From contig JANSXP010000029.1 of assembly GCA_024742875.1 (NCBI GenBank), positions 19,294 to 83,293 of the forward strand: 64,000 nucleotides of DNA, in the 5' to 3' direction. Shown here piece after piece: positions 53,495-63,156 of this stretch. Under the pieces are notes generated by a model. The model saw only the letters and a list, made by a program, of their open reading frames with translations, was not told the DNA's origin and did not search any database. The first letter of the stretch is position 1; each line of letters opens with the position of its first letter. The DNA is from Planctomycetaceae bacterium. Its GTDB lineage: Bacteria; Planctomycetota; Planctomycetia; Planctomycetales; Planctomycetaceae. The position numbers were made by a program, and so were the translations under genes.

Positions 53495-54061
53495 ATGGCT
53501 TTACCCATTGAGAAGCACAAGAAGGGCGGCAAAGTTCTCGTCAACGATGAGCCTTACGAAATCGTCCAGATCGACTTTGTCAAACCCGGCAAAGGTCAGG
53601 CTCTTTACAAGACAAAGCTCCGCAGCCTGCTGCGTGGCGGCATCCTCGATCGCACCTTCCGCAGCGGTGACAGCCTGGAAGAAGCGGACGTGCATCGCAG
53701 CGACGGCTCCTATTCTTACCGCGACGGCGACAGCTTTTACTTTCTGGATAACGACTCCTTCGAACAGTACGGTCTGGAAGCCAGCGTATGCGGCGACCAG
53801 ATGCGTTTTCTGATGGAAGGCACGGGCGTGCAGCTGCTGTTTTACAACGGCCAGTTGCTGTCCATCACGCCACCTCAGCAGATTGTCCAGGAGATCACTT
53901 ACACTGAGCCAGCCGCCAAAGGTGACACGGCCACCAACGTCACCAAGGCCGCCACGCTGGAATGCGGCGCTGACGTGCAGGTGCCCGCCTTCATTAAAGT
54001 GGGCGACAAAGTAAAGATCGACGTCGAAACCGGCAACTACCTGGAACGCGTGGCCAGCTAG
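53495..54061 (+). CDS. efp: Elongation factor P
   Basis: A 188-residue protein with three OB/KOW-like domains. The modified loop is FVKPGKGQA with the target Lys33, conserved as in EpmB-dependent EF-P. The C-terminal domain ends VPAFIKVGDKVKIDVETGNYLERV. It relieves ribosome stalling at polyproline. The gene is preceded by GAAG and diverges from epmB. The final codons lie in a 16-bp tandem repeat that carries the stop. Confidence 0.96.
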   Translation: MALPIEKHKKGGKVLVNDEPYEIVQIDFVKPGKGQALYKTKLRSLLRGGILDRTFRSGDSLEEADVHRSDGSYSYRDGDSFYFLDNDSFEQYGLEASVCGDQMRFLMEGTGVQLLFYNGQLLSITPPQQIVQEITYTEPAAKGDTATNVTKAATLECGADVQVPAFIKVGDKVKIDVETGNYLERVAS

Positions 54062-54107
54062 ACGCGTGGCCAGCTAGACGCGCGGCCAGCTAGACGCGCG
54101 GCCAACA
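54049..54107 (+). repeat. 16-bp tandem repeat overlapping the efp stop
   Basis: About three copies of GGCCAGCTAGACGCGY in a row. The TAG within the repeat is the efp stop codon, and the second and third copies carry further in-frame-type TAGs downstream. The repeat is GC-rich and partly palindromic. Confidence 0.8.
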
Positions 54108-54414
54108 GACCGCGGCCCAACAGGCGGGGTCAGGGCGGTTCGGCAGAACGTCCCTCGAGCCCCAGTGATGCTGTTCTCACACGCTTCACGGATTCACTCA
54201 ATCCGTGAAGCGTTTTTCTATACCAGCCCGACCGCAAGGCGCCCCGGCTTTCTGGGCGACTATTCCAGAGGACGAGATTCAAACTCGCACAGACGGCGCA
54301 AGCGCCTAAACCCCAGTGCCGAGCGACGGCGGTCGCCCGCCACTGGCAGCAGGCTTGCAAAACGGTCAGCGGCCACCGACAACTCGGTTTTCCGATCTTT
54401 CAGGTGCCCCGGTC
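54062..54414. other. Spacer between efp and the RND exporter
   Basis: A 353-base gap with the tandem repeat (to 54107), the terminator at 54181-54218 and the leader of the exporter gene. The frame of the exporter is open from 54316 but shows no conserved sequence before 54415. Confidence 0.6.
54181..54218 (+). terminator. efp terminator
   Basis: A perfect 14-bp stem (ACGCTTCACGGATT / AATCCGTGAAGCGT) around CACTC, followed by TTTTTC. Confidence 0.9.
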
Positions 54415-56757
54415 ATGAACCCGTTTGTTTCCCGACTGTCTCATTTCACCGTCAACCACCGGTGGCTGCCATCGCTGCTGCTGCTGTTGATCACGGTGGT
54501 GACGGTGATCGGCCACATCAATCCCAACATCATTCTCGACCTGTTCGAAGAAGAAACCGTCGCGGATGTTGCTGGCGGAGGCAGCGACTTCGATCCTCTG
54601 CCCGACGTGGATCCAGTCAGTCTGTCAAACTCCGATGCGGTCATCGTGGTCAAGGGCGACAACTTCTTCACGCCCCGCGCGGCGGCCGCCATTCGCCAGG
54701 TGGTGGCCGATCTGGAAGACCTGCCCCAGGTACGCAGCGTGCTGTGGCTGGATCGCGTCCCCGTGCTCAACATTTTCGGACTGCAGCAGTCCCTCCTGCC
54801 GTCGGAAAAAGCGGCCCAGGCACGATTCGATGCGGCGCGTGAAAAGGCACTGCAGCATCCACTGACCGGCGGCCAACTGCTTAGCCACGACACCAAAACC
54901 CTACTGCTGCTGGTGAATCTGGAATTACTGCAGGTGCAGTCCGATGAAGCCGCCACCTCCATGCTGGGAGAAGTGGCCCGCGCCTCGGCGGCCGAATTTG
55001 ACGACGTCCCGCTGGAGTTTCTGGTCACCGGACGCGTGCCGGCCACCATCGCGGCCATCTCCCGCCACGAATCCAACCAGCTGAAATACCAGCTGATTGG
55101 CTATGGCATGATTTTCATCATGACCATCGTGCTGTTTCGTGGCATTCGAGCCGTGATCATCGTGGCACTCGCGCCTGTGCTGGGTGTGTTCTGGACACTG
55201 GGCGCCATTCGTTATCTGGGCTTTCAGCAGAACCCTCTCATCGACGTCATCCTGCCTGTGCTGGTCAGCCTGGTGGGCCTGACCGACGGCGTGCATCTGA
55301 TGGTGCAGATTCGCAAGCTGCGTGCTTCCGGCCTGCCCGAGCGCCAGGCCGCCGGCACCGGTCTGCAGCAGGTCGGTATGGCCTGCTTTCTCACCTCACT
55401 GACCACGGCCATCGGCTTCGGTTCGCTGATGCTGGCAGAGTCACAGTGGGTGCAGGAGTTTGGCAAGTGTGCTGTGATCGGCGTGATCCTCACGTTCATC
55501 TCCGTCGTCACCGTCATCCCGCTGGCGTGCTCCACGTGGCTGGGTCGCAGGGTGCATGTTGGCCACGAGAACAGTCTGATCGATCGTAACCTCGCCCGCA
55601 TCAGTCATGTCATTGACGCCGTGCTGAAGCGTTCTAAGACGATGTGTGCATTGAGTATCCTTTGCACGCTGACGCTGTTTGGCATTTCGATGACGCTCAC
55701 CCCCGACCAGCGGCAGTCCAACGATCTGCCCGATGGCGCCGAAGCCACACTGGCCCTGCAGCACATGGACACCGCGTTTGGCGGTCTGGAGTTTGGCGAA
55801 GTCCGCGTCAGCTGGGACTCATCCATTGCGGCAGACTCCGGCGACATCCTCACCGTTGTGACCGAGGTTGACGAGTTACTCCGCAGCGAAGAACTGATCG
55901 CCAGTCCGCTGTCGATCCGCAACCTGATTGACGCTCAGCCGGGCAGCGGTCCACCGGGCATTCGCATGTCAATGCTGGAACTGCTGCCGCCACCACTGAA
56001 GCGAGCCTTCTTTACACCGGAACGTCGCACTGCCAAAGTCACGTTTCGCGTGCAGGATCTGGGCATCGCCAGATATGGACCGGTGTTCGAACGGATTGAA
56101 ACAGCCATCGCTGAAATCGGCAGCCAACATGAGGGCTTCTCACTGGCCCTGCGTGGATCGGCCGTGTGGCGGTGGGAGAATCTTTATCAGATCGTGGTGG
56201 ACCTGGCGTACAGTCTGGGGTCGGCGTCGGTGATTATTTTTGTGGTACTGACCGTGGTGTACCGCTCACTGCGAATCGGCCTGATCTCCATCATCCCCAA
56301 TCTGTTCCCACTGGTCTTTACGGGAGCCTATCTGGCGATGGCCGGATACAACCTGGAGATTGTGATGGTGTGCAACTTCACCATCTGCCTGGGCATCGCC
56401 GTCGACGACACCATTCATTTTCTCACCCGCTATATCGAAGAAAAACAGACCGCCCCTGACGAAGACACGGCCATTCGCAACGCCTTCACAGGTGTCGGCA
56501 CGGCCCTCATTATGACGACCACCGTGCTGGTGGTGGGCTTCAGCGTGGTCACCTTCAGCGAATCCCGCGACCATCGCATCTTTGCCACGATGGGAGCCCT
56601 CACCATCGCCGCCGCCCTGCTTGGCGACCTCGTCTTTCTGCCGGCTTTGCTGCGACGCTTCGCCAGCAAGACGGGTGAAAACGCGCCCACTGATGCAGCT
56701 CAGTCAGACATTGATGCCCACACTCCATCCGTGGCATCGGTCGATTCAACGTCCTGA
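54415..56757 (+). CDS. RND-superfamily exporter (MMPL type)
   Basis: A 780-residue inner-membrane protein of the hydrophobe/amphiphile-efflux-3 (MMPL) branch. A first membrane helix at about 15-33 is followed by a periplasmic domain. A helix bundle at about 225-385 comes next, with the conserved GLTDGVHLMVQIRK and SLTTAIGFGSL. It is duplicated at about 610-760, with AVDDTIHFLTRYIEE and TVLVVGFSVVTFSES. Length and duplication match the family. It moves lipids or hydrophobic compounds by proton motive force. It stands alone after the efp terminator. Confidence 0.88.
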   Translation: MNPFVSRLSHFTVNHRWLPSLLLLLITVVTVIGHINPNIILDLFEEETVADVAGGGSDFDPLPDVDPVSLSNSDAVIVVKGDNFFTPRAAAAIRQVVADLEDLPQVRSVLWLDRVPVLNIFGLQQSLLPSEKAAQARFDAAREKALQHPLTGGQLLSHDTKTLLLLVNLELLQVQSDEAATSMLGEVARASAAEFDDVPLEFLVTGRVPATIAAISRHESNQLKYQLIGYGMIFIMTIVLFRGIRAVIIVALAPVLGVFWTLGAIRYLGFQQNPLIDVILPVLVSLVGLTDGVHLMVQIRKLRASGLPERQAAGTGLQQVGMACFLTSLTTAIGFGSLMLAESQWVQEFGKCAVIGVILTFISVVTVIPLACSTWLGRRVHVGHENSLIDRNLARISHVIDAVLKRSKTMCALSILCTLTLFGISMTLTPDQRQSNDLPDGAEATLALQHMDTAFGGLEFGEVRVSWDSSIAADSGDILTVVTEVDELLRSEELIASPLSIRNLIDAQPGSGPPGIRMSMLELLPPPLKRAFFTPERRTAKVTFRVQDLGIARYGPVFERIETAIAEIGSQHEGFSLALRGSAVWRWENLYQIVVDLAYSLGSASVIIFVVLTVVYRSLRIGLISIIPNLFPLVFTGAYLAMAGYNLEIVMVCNFTICLGIAVDDTIHFLTRYIEEKQTAPDEDTAIRNAFTGVGTALIMTTTVLVVGFSVVTFSESRDHRIFATMGALTIAAALLGDLVFLPALLRRFASKTGENAPTDAAQSDIDAHTPSVASVDSTS

Positions 56758-56847
56758 ATTCAGTCGCTAGACTTCGCCACACACTCTGCCACGATCTTCG
56801 CCCGACACGGCACCGATCGTCTGCGATCACCACACAGGAACTCACAC

Positions 56848-57537
56848 ATGGCAACTTCACTCACCTGGCTTGGCCACTCCACCTTTCAGATTGTCACCGG
56901 CGGCAAGACGGTGCTCATCGATCCGTTCTTCACCGGCAACCCCGCCGCTACGGTAAGTGCGGATGAGGTGACAGCCGACGTCATCATCGTCACACATGGC
57001 CACGCGGACCACGTGGGCGACACCGTCGACATTGCCAAACGCACGGGTGCGCTGGTGATTTCCAATTTCGAAATCATCGACTGGATGCAGAAGCAGGGAC
57101 TGACCAACGTGCACCCCATGCACATCGGCGGCAGCCACAAATTCGATTTCGCCACTGTCAAACTGACCATCGCCCATCACGGTTCGATGCTGCCCGACGG
57201 CAGTAACGGCGGCAGCCCGACAGGCATTATTCTGACCACCGACGCCGGCAAGCTGTACTTCGCCGGAGACACGGGCCTGTTTTATGACATGAAACTCATT
57301 GGTGAAGAAGGCCTGTCTCTGGCCGCCCTGCCCATCGGTAACAACTTCACCATGGGGCCGGAAGACTCCCTGCGGGCCATCAAACTGCTGGAGCCCACAT
57401 GGGTGCTGCCGATGCATTACAACACGTGGCCTTTGATTGAGCAGGATATCAACGCCTGGTCAGAGCAGGTGGCCGCCCAAACATCCGCCAAACCCGTGAT
57501 CCCCACTTTGGGCGAAGCCATGGAACTGGGCCAGTAG
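56848..57537 (+). CDS. MBL-fold metal-dependent hydrolase (UPF0173 type)
   Basis: A 229-residue protein. TWLGHSTFQI starts the fold. The metal motif THGHADHVGD near 50-60 is followed by GNFTMGPEDSLRA-type segments and the C-terminal His (PMHYNTW). The close family is UPF0173, cytosolic hydrolases of unknown substrate. It starts 90 bases after the exporter and is followed 22 bases later by the YjbQ gene, so they are likely cotranscribed. Confidence 0.88.
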   Translation: MATSLTWLGHSTFQIVTGGKTVLIDPFFTGNPAATVSADEVTADVIIVTHGHADHVGDTVDIAKRTGALVISNFEIIDWMQKQGLTNVHPMHIGGSHKFDFATVKLTIAHHGSMLPDGSNGGSPTGIILTTDAGKLYFAGDTGLFYDMKLIGEEGLSLAALPIGNNFTMGPEDSLRAIKLLEPTWVLPMHYNTWPLIEQDINAWSEQVAAQTSAKPVIPTLGEAMELGQ

Positions 57538-57559
57538 TCACACTTTGTAGAGCACGGTT

Positions 57560-57994
57560 ATGAAATCACTCACCAAAGAGCTGTGGATGGACATTCCCCA
57601 GCGGCGCATGATTGTCTCGCTGCACGAGCAGGTGGAAGACCTTGTCCGAGAAAGCGGCGTGCAGGACGGCATGGTGCTGGTCAACGCGATGCACATCACG
57701 GCCAGTGTGTTCATCAACGACAACGAATCCGGCCTGCATGCGGACTACGAACGCTGGCTGGAAGGTCTGGCACCATTTGATCCAGGTACTGATCCGGGCA
57801 GCGGCGGTTATCTGCACAATCGCACGGGCGAAGACAACGCCGACGCTCATCACAAACGCCAGGTGATGGGCCGCGAAGTCGTTGTCGCCATCACGGACGG
57901 CAAACTGCACCTGGGCCCCTGGGAACACATCTTCTACTACGAATTCGACGGCCGCCGCCGCAAACGCGTGCTCGTCAAAATCATCGGCGAGTAA
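57560..57994 (+). CDS. YjbQ/UPF0047 family protein
   Basis: A 144-residue single-domain protein. It holds [17 protein letters not shown] and the C-terminal [19 protein letters not shown], the hallmark segments of the YjbQ family. Some members have thiamine-phosphate-synthase-like activity; the in vivo role is unsettled. Confidence 0.9.
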   Translation: MKSLTKELWMDIPQRRMIVSLHEQVEDLVRESGVQDGMVLVNAMHITASVFINDNESGLHADYERWLEGLAPFDPGTDPGSGGYLHNRTGEDNADAHHKRQVMGREVVVAITDGKLHLGPWEHIFYYEFDGRRRKRVLVKIIGE

Positions 57995-58353
57995 GCTGAC
58001 TTCAGGCGCCCCACTGCGATTCCCTCAGCAGCCTGCCTGCCGCGCGACGGGTTGAAAGACACGAGGGGCCTTGCTTGTTCCAGCCCAGTGCCCCAATATC
58101 GAACGCTTGCAGGGGGAAGAAGTGTAAGGCACGCTGAGGTCACAAAGCCCGAAGCCATCGGTGCCACCCAACTCTGGCGGCACAGCCGGCGTACCAGGCT
58201 TGTCGGACCATGAAACCAGAAATCCATAACGGCCTGGAATCCAACGGCCGCATGTTTTGGCGTGCTGACTGATCGAGTCGTTTTGTGTGCAGCTGGAAGT
58301 GGGTGGGCAGCACCGATGGCATTCCTTGAACTCGCACCCTCAGCACGGCACAC
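57995..58353. other. 359-base spacer with a partial dispersed-repeat copy
   Basis: No gene is supported. At 58152-58175 the sequence AAGCCATCGGTGCCACCCAA then CTCT repeats the start of the 63.5 kb repeats before diverging. The rest resembles non-coding repeat debris. Confidence 0.55.
58152..58175 (+). repeat. Partial copy of the 89-bp dispersed repeat
   Basis: The 24 bases match copies at 63489 and 63592 in their first 24 positions apart from one to three differences. Nothing of the remaining unit is present. Confidence 0.6.
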
Positions 58354-59874
58354 CTACCGTTCGACGTATTGCAGCCACAGGCACGTCACGAATCTGAGAA
58401 ACGTGGAACGCGAGGAGAATTGTACGTCCAGCGTTTGACCGGAAGGAGACGTCTTGCCAACCAATCGAAGGCAGTCTTCTCCACCAGAGTCTGGTCCATA
58501 CAGCTGTGTGACAACATCTGCGCATTCAGCAAAGACTCTGCCCGCACTGTCGCTGCGCACGGCAGAGAGCTCTCTTGCGAGCGTCCGGGTGTCAACACGC
58601 AGTTCGAGGCACCCTGCAGGACGAGAAGGTGCCTGTTCGCGATTCTCAATCGTGGCCAGCATCAAGCCAGAGTCCGGTTGACTGCACCACCCAAGCCAAA
58701 GAATGTCGTCGAATCTGCGAAACCGCCAGTTGGGAGCGAGGTTCAAGCTGGCCACACACTCAGCCAGTCGTTCCACGTTGTCGGATCGAATTCCCGTCAG
58801 CAGGCCAAACCCCTGCTCATCACTCATCGATCTGACGCAGATCTCAGCCGAATTCAGTTGCGAGATTGCCCCAACGACATGCCTCACTGATTCGTCGCTG
58901 AGCATCGGCAGCAGTGATCTTAGGTAACCGCGAAACGCGTCATTCGTTTTCAGAGCGATCCACAATCGGACTCCTGCCCGGGATGCAAGAACATCGTCGA
59001 AATGACAGCGACTCTTTTCTGCGAGAGGCAGTTCACCAAAGTGTCCCAGCTCAGTAACCTGAATCTCCCCGGTGAATTCATCGACTCGTTCTGTGGAATG
59101 CACGTTGCCCCGCACTCCTGCAAGTCCGAGGAACAACCCCTGTTCAATTTTCAGCCTCGCGGCCTCCCAGTGGTATCGGAACAGCCATTGCGCGTCGCTT
59201 TCCCGGTCGCGTCTTTGCTGAGCCACAGCAACACCGGCAGAGATCATGGCTGTCAGCCGGCCAAGCATCACCTCAGGCAGTTTTCTACCATCCACCTGAA
59301 TCCAGGCAGACGTGCCGCCCGATGGCCGTGGCGTGCTTTGTAGCTTGCTGGTCAGGATGGAGGAGCCTGAGGAATGGTAAAGGATCTCATTCGCCAGCCG
59401 GTAGTGGTGCCGGAACAGAGGCCGCTCACTTTCAACTTTATCAAGTACCATGCGGCCGTCCTTTTTGACAAACCCAGATGTCATTGGGTGAAAAGCGTGC
59501 ACCCAGTGGCCTTGCCCCGGGGTTGTCACCTTCCAGACACCTGATTCGTTGTCGAGCGGCTCATTCAGCAGTTCCAGAACAGTCTCCTGATCTCCAATTC
59601 TTACAAAGGAGGCGGTCTGGGGCCGCCTTCTGCCGTTTCCCCACGAGACCGCAAGACCTCGTACCGGCTCTTCCTCCGCGGCGAATCGCGACGACTCCTG
59701 AAGTTTTCCGATGACAGACTTCGTCCACTTTTCACCACGTCCCAACACAGAGGCTGTGGTGTTCCAGTAAGTGATCAGGTCGGCATCAGCCACGCCTGAA
59801 TACCCTGCCTGACCATACATCGTGCCAGTAGATTCATTGGATATAGCCAGCAGGGCAAGCATCAGGGCAATCAT
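58354..59874 (-). CDS. Hypothetical secreted protein (506 aa)
   Basis: A signal peptide (MIALMLALLAISNES) is followed by a soluble mixed alpha/beta protein. No known domain was recognised. Notable stretches are GRRRPQTASFVRIGDQETVLELLNEPLDNES and LTGIRSDNVERLAECVASLNLAP. The start at 59874 overlaps the preceding stop (ATGA, 59871-59874). It is the last of four leftward genes that appear to be one operon, so it probably works with the 562-residue protein before it. Confidence 0.6.
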   Translation of the reverse strand: MIALMLALLAISNESTGTMYGQAGYSGVADADLITYWNTTASVLGRGEKWTKSVIGKLQESSRFAAEEEPVRGLAVSWGNGRRRPQTASFVRIGDQETVLELLNEPLDNESGVWKVTTPGQGHWVHAFHPMTSGFVKKDGRMVLDKVESERPLFRHHYRLANEILYHSSGSSILTSKLQSTPRPSGGTSAWIQVDGRKLPEVMLGRLTAMISAGVAVAQQRRDRESDAQWLFRYHWEAARLKIEQGLFLGLAGVRGNVHSTERVDEFTGEIQVTELGHFGELPLAEKSRCHFDDVLASRAGVRLWIALKTNDAFRGYLRSLLPMLSDESVRHVVGAISQLNSAEICVRSMSDEQGFGLLTGIRSDNVERLAECVASLNLAPNWRFRRFDDILWLGWCSQPDSGLMLATIENREQAPSRPAGCLELRVDTRTLARELSAVRSDSAGRVFAECADVVTQLYGPDSGGEDCLRLVGKTSPSGQTLDVQFSSRSTFLRFVTCLWLQYVER

Positions 59875-61559
59875 TGTGCACTCCAACTCTGGATCTTCAT
59901 GAGCTCGGCCCGCCAAATTTCCTGTTGGTCCTGACTCATCGCCTGAAACGTTTTTTGTGCTTCCGTCGCGGCAGATGCCTGCAGTTGACGCAGTCTGCCG
60001 GCTGGCGCCAGCTGGCTGGCCACCCGATCAAAACGCTGGAACGCCTTGTCCTTCAGTCCTGCGCGCTCAGCTTTGATTGATGGCATCAGGCTGGCGATAA
60101 GCACGCAGCATCTCAGCCGGTCCGTCGGAGATTCAATCGCTGAAAAGTCCAGCGGCTTGGTGATGTCGCCACCAAGACTGAGTCTCAACAGTGCGAACGC
60201 CGTGACGGTCGACGCCCGACAGTTGAGCAGGCCGTCCAGTTTTTCACTCCAGCTCAGTTTCGCCATTTCCTCAGCGGCGACATCGACCACCGTATCAAAT
60301 ATCTGCTGATCTCCCGACCAGGCGGCCCGTTTGATGAGCTCCATGGCGATTTCAGGGAGGTAGGCGCGCATCCCATTGGTTGATGCTGTATTCAAATACG
60401 CCTGTGTCAATTCTCGGATCGAACTGTGATCCCATGACAAAATGGCTGCGGTGACCAGCATGCTGTTGGCGGCAATCCTGGTGTCCGGAGCACTTTCGGT
60501 CTCTGCCAGGCGCTGCAGTTCAGCCAGCAACTGTTTCGCTTCCGGTGACGCGAAACGTTCGCTCCAATACGTTGAGAATCGGCTTCGCAATCTGCGGGTC
60601 ATGAATTTTAGTTCCTCCAGGTGTTCTTCATTGAGGGGCGGCCATATCTCATCGGTGAGAGCCCAGTCGATGAGGATTGCTGATTGAATGTTCTCAATCC
60701 TCGCAGTTGGCGACTGGCTACTGACTGCGATGGACTTTGGCAGGGAATTTTTAATTTTCGGATTAGTTTCATAGTCGACAACGACCTGCCTCCCGCCGTT
60801 CCGGTGCGATACTTTGACATGCCTGATATTTGATGTCACACCCGCCTCGCGCAATTGCGACTTAAAATATTTGTCGGCAGGAATGCTGTATTCGTGGGCG
60901 GGAAGACTGGCATTCAGACGTTTCAGCAGACCGTCCTGATATTCGTAAGCCGACGTGAACGGTGGTGCGCCTTTTGTTGACCGCCAGGAGGTTGACACGA
61001 CCCGATCCTCCAAGAACGTGGCGACGTGATCCTGTCCGAGGCGCGATTTTGGATACCGTCGACGCCCCTGTTCCACGACAAACTGACCGGGGAGTGCGTG
61101 CTCCCAATGCTTAAACCCGCGAGGTGTTTCCGCGAGCAATGCCTGGGAGTAGTTAAAGTTGCCGAACGCAAAGGGGCGGACAGTGTTTCCATCTGTTTTT
61201 GAGTACGCAAATCCGCTCAGTTTTTCATAGATCCCGCAGGTATCCGCGGCACGATCCCAATCACCCATAAAGCTCTGGGCGACCCCAGGGTACAGCGAAA
61301 CAGTAAACTCCGGTTCTGACCAGAGGACAACAAACTGCACGCGATCAGGACGTACAAGATACCGGACGTAACTGCACCTGGCATCACCGGTCCCGATGAC
61401 GCGAGTGCAGACCAGATAATCAGCGCGGATCGCCTTTTCGACGTTGTTCGCCTGATTCAGACCGGACAAGAATTTCACAGCGGGTTGCCCATGGGCGACC
61501 GCGGGCAGCCCGATCATCAGCCAAACCATCAACCACACAGCAGCAAGTCGATTATTCAT
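59871..61559 (-). CDS. Hypothetical secreted protein (562 aa)
   Basis: A signal peptide (LAAVWLMVWLMIGLPAVAHG) is followed by a beta-rich N-terminal half with lipoprotein-carrier-like features: DYLVCTRVIGTGDARCSYVRYLVRPDRVQFVVLW and the paired AFGNFNYSQALLAE. A helical C-terminal half follows (LLAELQRLAETESAPDTRIAANSM...SWSEKLDGLLNCRAST). No family was assigned. It overlaps both neighbours in the operon (61552-61559 and 59871-59874). Confidence 0.6.
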   Translation of the reverse strand: MNNRLAAVWLMVWLMIGLPAVAHGQPAVKFLSGLNQANNVEKAIRADYLVCTRVIGTGDARCSYVRYLVRPDRVQFVVLWSEPEFTVSLYPGVAQSFMGDWDRAADTCGIYEKLSGFAYSKTDGNTVRPFAFGNFNYSQALLAETPRGFKHWEHALPGQFVVEQGRRRYPKSRLGQDHVATFLEDRVVSTSWRSTKGAPPFTSAYEYQDGLLKRLNASLPAHEYSIPADKYFKSQLREAGVTSNIRHVKVSHRNGGRQVVVDYETNPKIKNSLPKSIAVSSQSPTARIENIQSAILIDWALTDEIWPPLNEEHLEELKFMTRRLRSRFSTYWSERFASPEAKQLLAELQRLAETESAPDTRIAANSMLVTAAILSWDHSSIRELTQAYLNTASTNGMRAYLPEIAMELIKRAAWSGDQQIFDTVVDVAAEEMAKLSWSEKLDGLLNCRASTVTAFALLRLSLGGDITKPLDFSAIESPTDRLRCCVLIASLMPSIKAERAGLKDKAFQRFDRVASQLAPAGRLRQLQASAATEAQKTFQAMSQDQQEIWRAELMKIQSWSAQ

Positions 61560-61815
61560 GCGGGTACACCACAGGACCTTTCCCTTCCATCTGTTGACGA
61601 ATTAACTCGCCAGGCACCCACAGAAAATCCAGAGCTTCTTTCTGGGCCGAAGCTCGCTCGAATCGAGTCTGCCCCACCTGACTGGCGATTTCGTCCGCCG
61701 GATCGGGAGCAACAGTCGGTGGAGTGGAGGGAGCCACAGGTTCGAAAGCAATAAGAAAGCCCGCGCTCGCAATGACGAACGCGGTTCCTAGAACGAGACG
61801 TACGGGGTAATTCAC
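61552..61815 (-). CDS. Small membrane-anchored hypothetical protein (87 aa)
   Basis: An N-terminal membrane/signal segment (VRLVLGTAFVIASAGFLIAF) is followed by a Pro-rich stalk (EPVAPSTPPTVAPDPADEI) and a short charged tail (RFERASAQKEALDFLWVPGEL). It overlaps the next gene by 8 bases. No family was recognised. Gene order suggests a membrane tether for the secreted partners. Confidence 0.55.
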   Translation of the reverse strand: MNYPVRLVLGTAFVIASAGFLIAFEPVAPSTPPTVAPDPADEIASQVGQTRFERASAQKEALDFLWVPGELIRQQMEGKGPVVYPHE

Positions 61816-61828
61816 TATTTCGCGATCT

Positions 61829-62782
61829 CTACGGGGTTACTGTGCCTGTGCCATCAACTGCCGTGGGGACTGGGCCAATCTGCATATCGGCTGTCGCCAG
61901 TGCAGATGCACTGCCGGCGGCAGTATTGCTGTACACATTCAGGTTGGTATCAACACTTGCGATCACGCTCCAAGAGTAAGAAATTGTGCCTGCACTGTTA
62001 ACTGTCACAGCGGGTATTTCCTCATGTGCTGTCGCAGTTGAACTCGCTGAGTATGAATACACACTTCCTGTCTGGGCGGTGGAAGGTGTGAACTGAATGT
62101 CCACTCCCCAGATCTTCCATTTGTTAGGTCCGCTTACCAGTCCAATTCCTACACGGCTGATGGAGCTGTCTTCCAACTGGTTATCTGCCCAACCGGTGAC
62201 TGACATACCAATGTCTTCCGATACAGACAGTGGGGGCGCTGCGACATAGCCAGCCCCGAACGAAGCCGTCGACGATGAATTGGATGGGTCGGCAAAAAAT
62301 CCTAAATCGAATCCCGTAGACCCAGAGCAACTCAGACTCCACGTAATGGACATCGACCCCCCAAAATCCGTTGGTTGAACAGTCAAAGGATCCCCTTCCC
62401 ACGCCCACTGTTCTTGAAAGTGTCCTTGAGAGACAGCCTGCAGAGCCAAGCTGTCAGAGTTGAACCCAGACTCGGAAATGTTGCCCTGACAACTTGCGCT
62501 GACCTGATGACCGCTCGCGGCGTACTGCAGGTTGCCATCTCCGGCAGATCGGTTTTCGTCAAATGGTCCAGTCCCATCTGAGGCTGGGCGGACCCCCTCC
62601 CATGAGTAAGAGCCCGGGTTGACCGTCACTTGGTAGGTGTAAGAGGGGTAGCCGTCTGGAGTGCTATGAACCCAACTGCCTGAGGGACTTCCACCCGGAC
62701 CACCCGGACCTCCCGGTGGCTGCGCTTGGATGACGCCTGCAATCATGATTGGCAACGAAAAGCTCAGATACTTCAGCAACAT
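61829..62782 (-). CDS. Secreted Ser/Gly-rich hypothetical protein
   Basis: A 317-residue protein. The signal peptide (LLKYLSFSLPIMIAGVIQAQ) is followed by GGPGGPGGSPSG and a beta-rich body with many Ser/Thr and aromatic residues (SYTYQVTVNPGSYSWEGV, ITWSLSCSGSTGFDLGFF, SYSWSVIASVDTNLNVY). It looks like an extracellular beta-sandwich. It is the first gene of the four-gene leftward operon. No domain was identified. Confidence 0.6.
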   Translation of the reverse strand: MLLKYLSFSLPIMIAGVIQAQPPGGPGGPGGSPSGSWVHSTPDGYPSYTYQVTVNPGSYSWEGVRPASDGTGPFDENRSAGDGNLQYAASGHQVSASCQGNISESGFNSDSLALQAVSQGHFQEQWAWEGDPLTVQPTDFGGSMSITWSLSCSGSTGFDLGFFADPSNSSSTASFGAGYVAAPPLSVSEDIGMSVTGWADNQLEDSSISRVGIGLVSGPNKWKIWGVDIQFTPSTAQTGSVYSYSASSTATAHEEIPAVTVNSAGTISYSWSVIASVDTNLNVYSNTAAGSASALATADMQIGPVPTAVDGTGTVTP

Positions 62783-63074
62783 AAGGTAATTCTTCTTCGT
62801 TCAAGATTCAAGTCGCACTACGGGGTGATCAATCTACCCCCTCAAGTGTTGCATGGTATGGGGAGCTACGGCAATGTATAGAGCTCGTCTTGTTCCTTCT
62901 CCAGATATTCACGTTTTGAACGTTTTCCGTGTGCGGCAACCTGAGCTCAGCTGAGCTGCAGACGAACATCTGCGTCGCATTAGACCTGAAATATGTATTT
63001 TACGCCTGATTTGCTGAATGGGTGGACAGCGAAGGACCGCGTGTGAGCGTGAATGTTCTGAGCGTTTTGCCGAC

Positions 63075-63156
63075 TCGACAGGTAGTCAGCAGCAATCAAA
63101 GCGAATCTGGGAGATCTACGACGTTGTGAGCTGGAGCTGGGTGGCGCCGATGGCTT
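63075..63156 (-). repeat. Dispersed repeat copy 3 (inverted)
   Basis: Read on the minus strand, it begins AAGCCATCGGCGCCACCCAG and ends CTACCTGTCGA. It aligns over its full length with the copies at 63489 and 63592. Confidence 0.8.

Noticed and set aside
57937..58353. 138-codon open frame on - after the YjbQ gene
   Set aside because: Overlaps the YjbQ gene and runs through repeat debris; no family resemblance.
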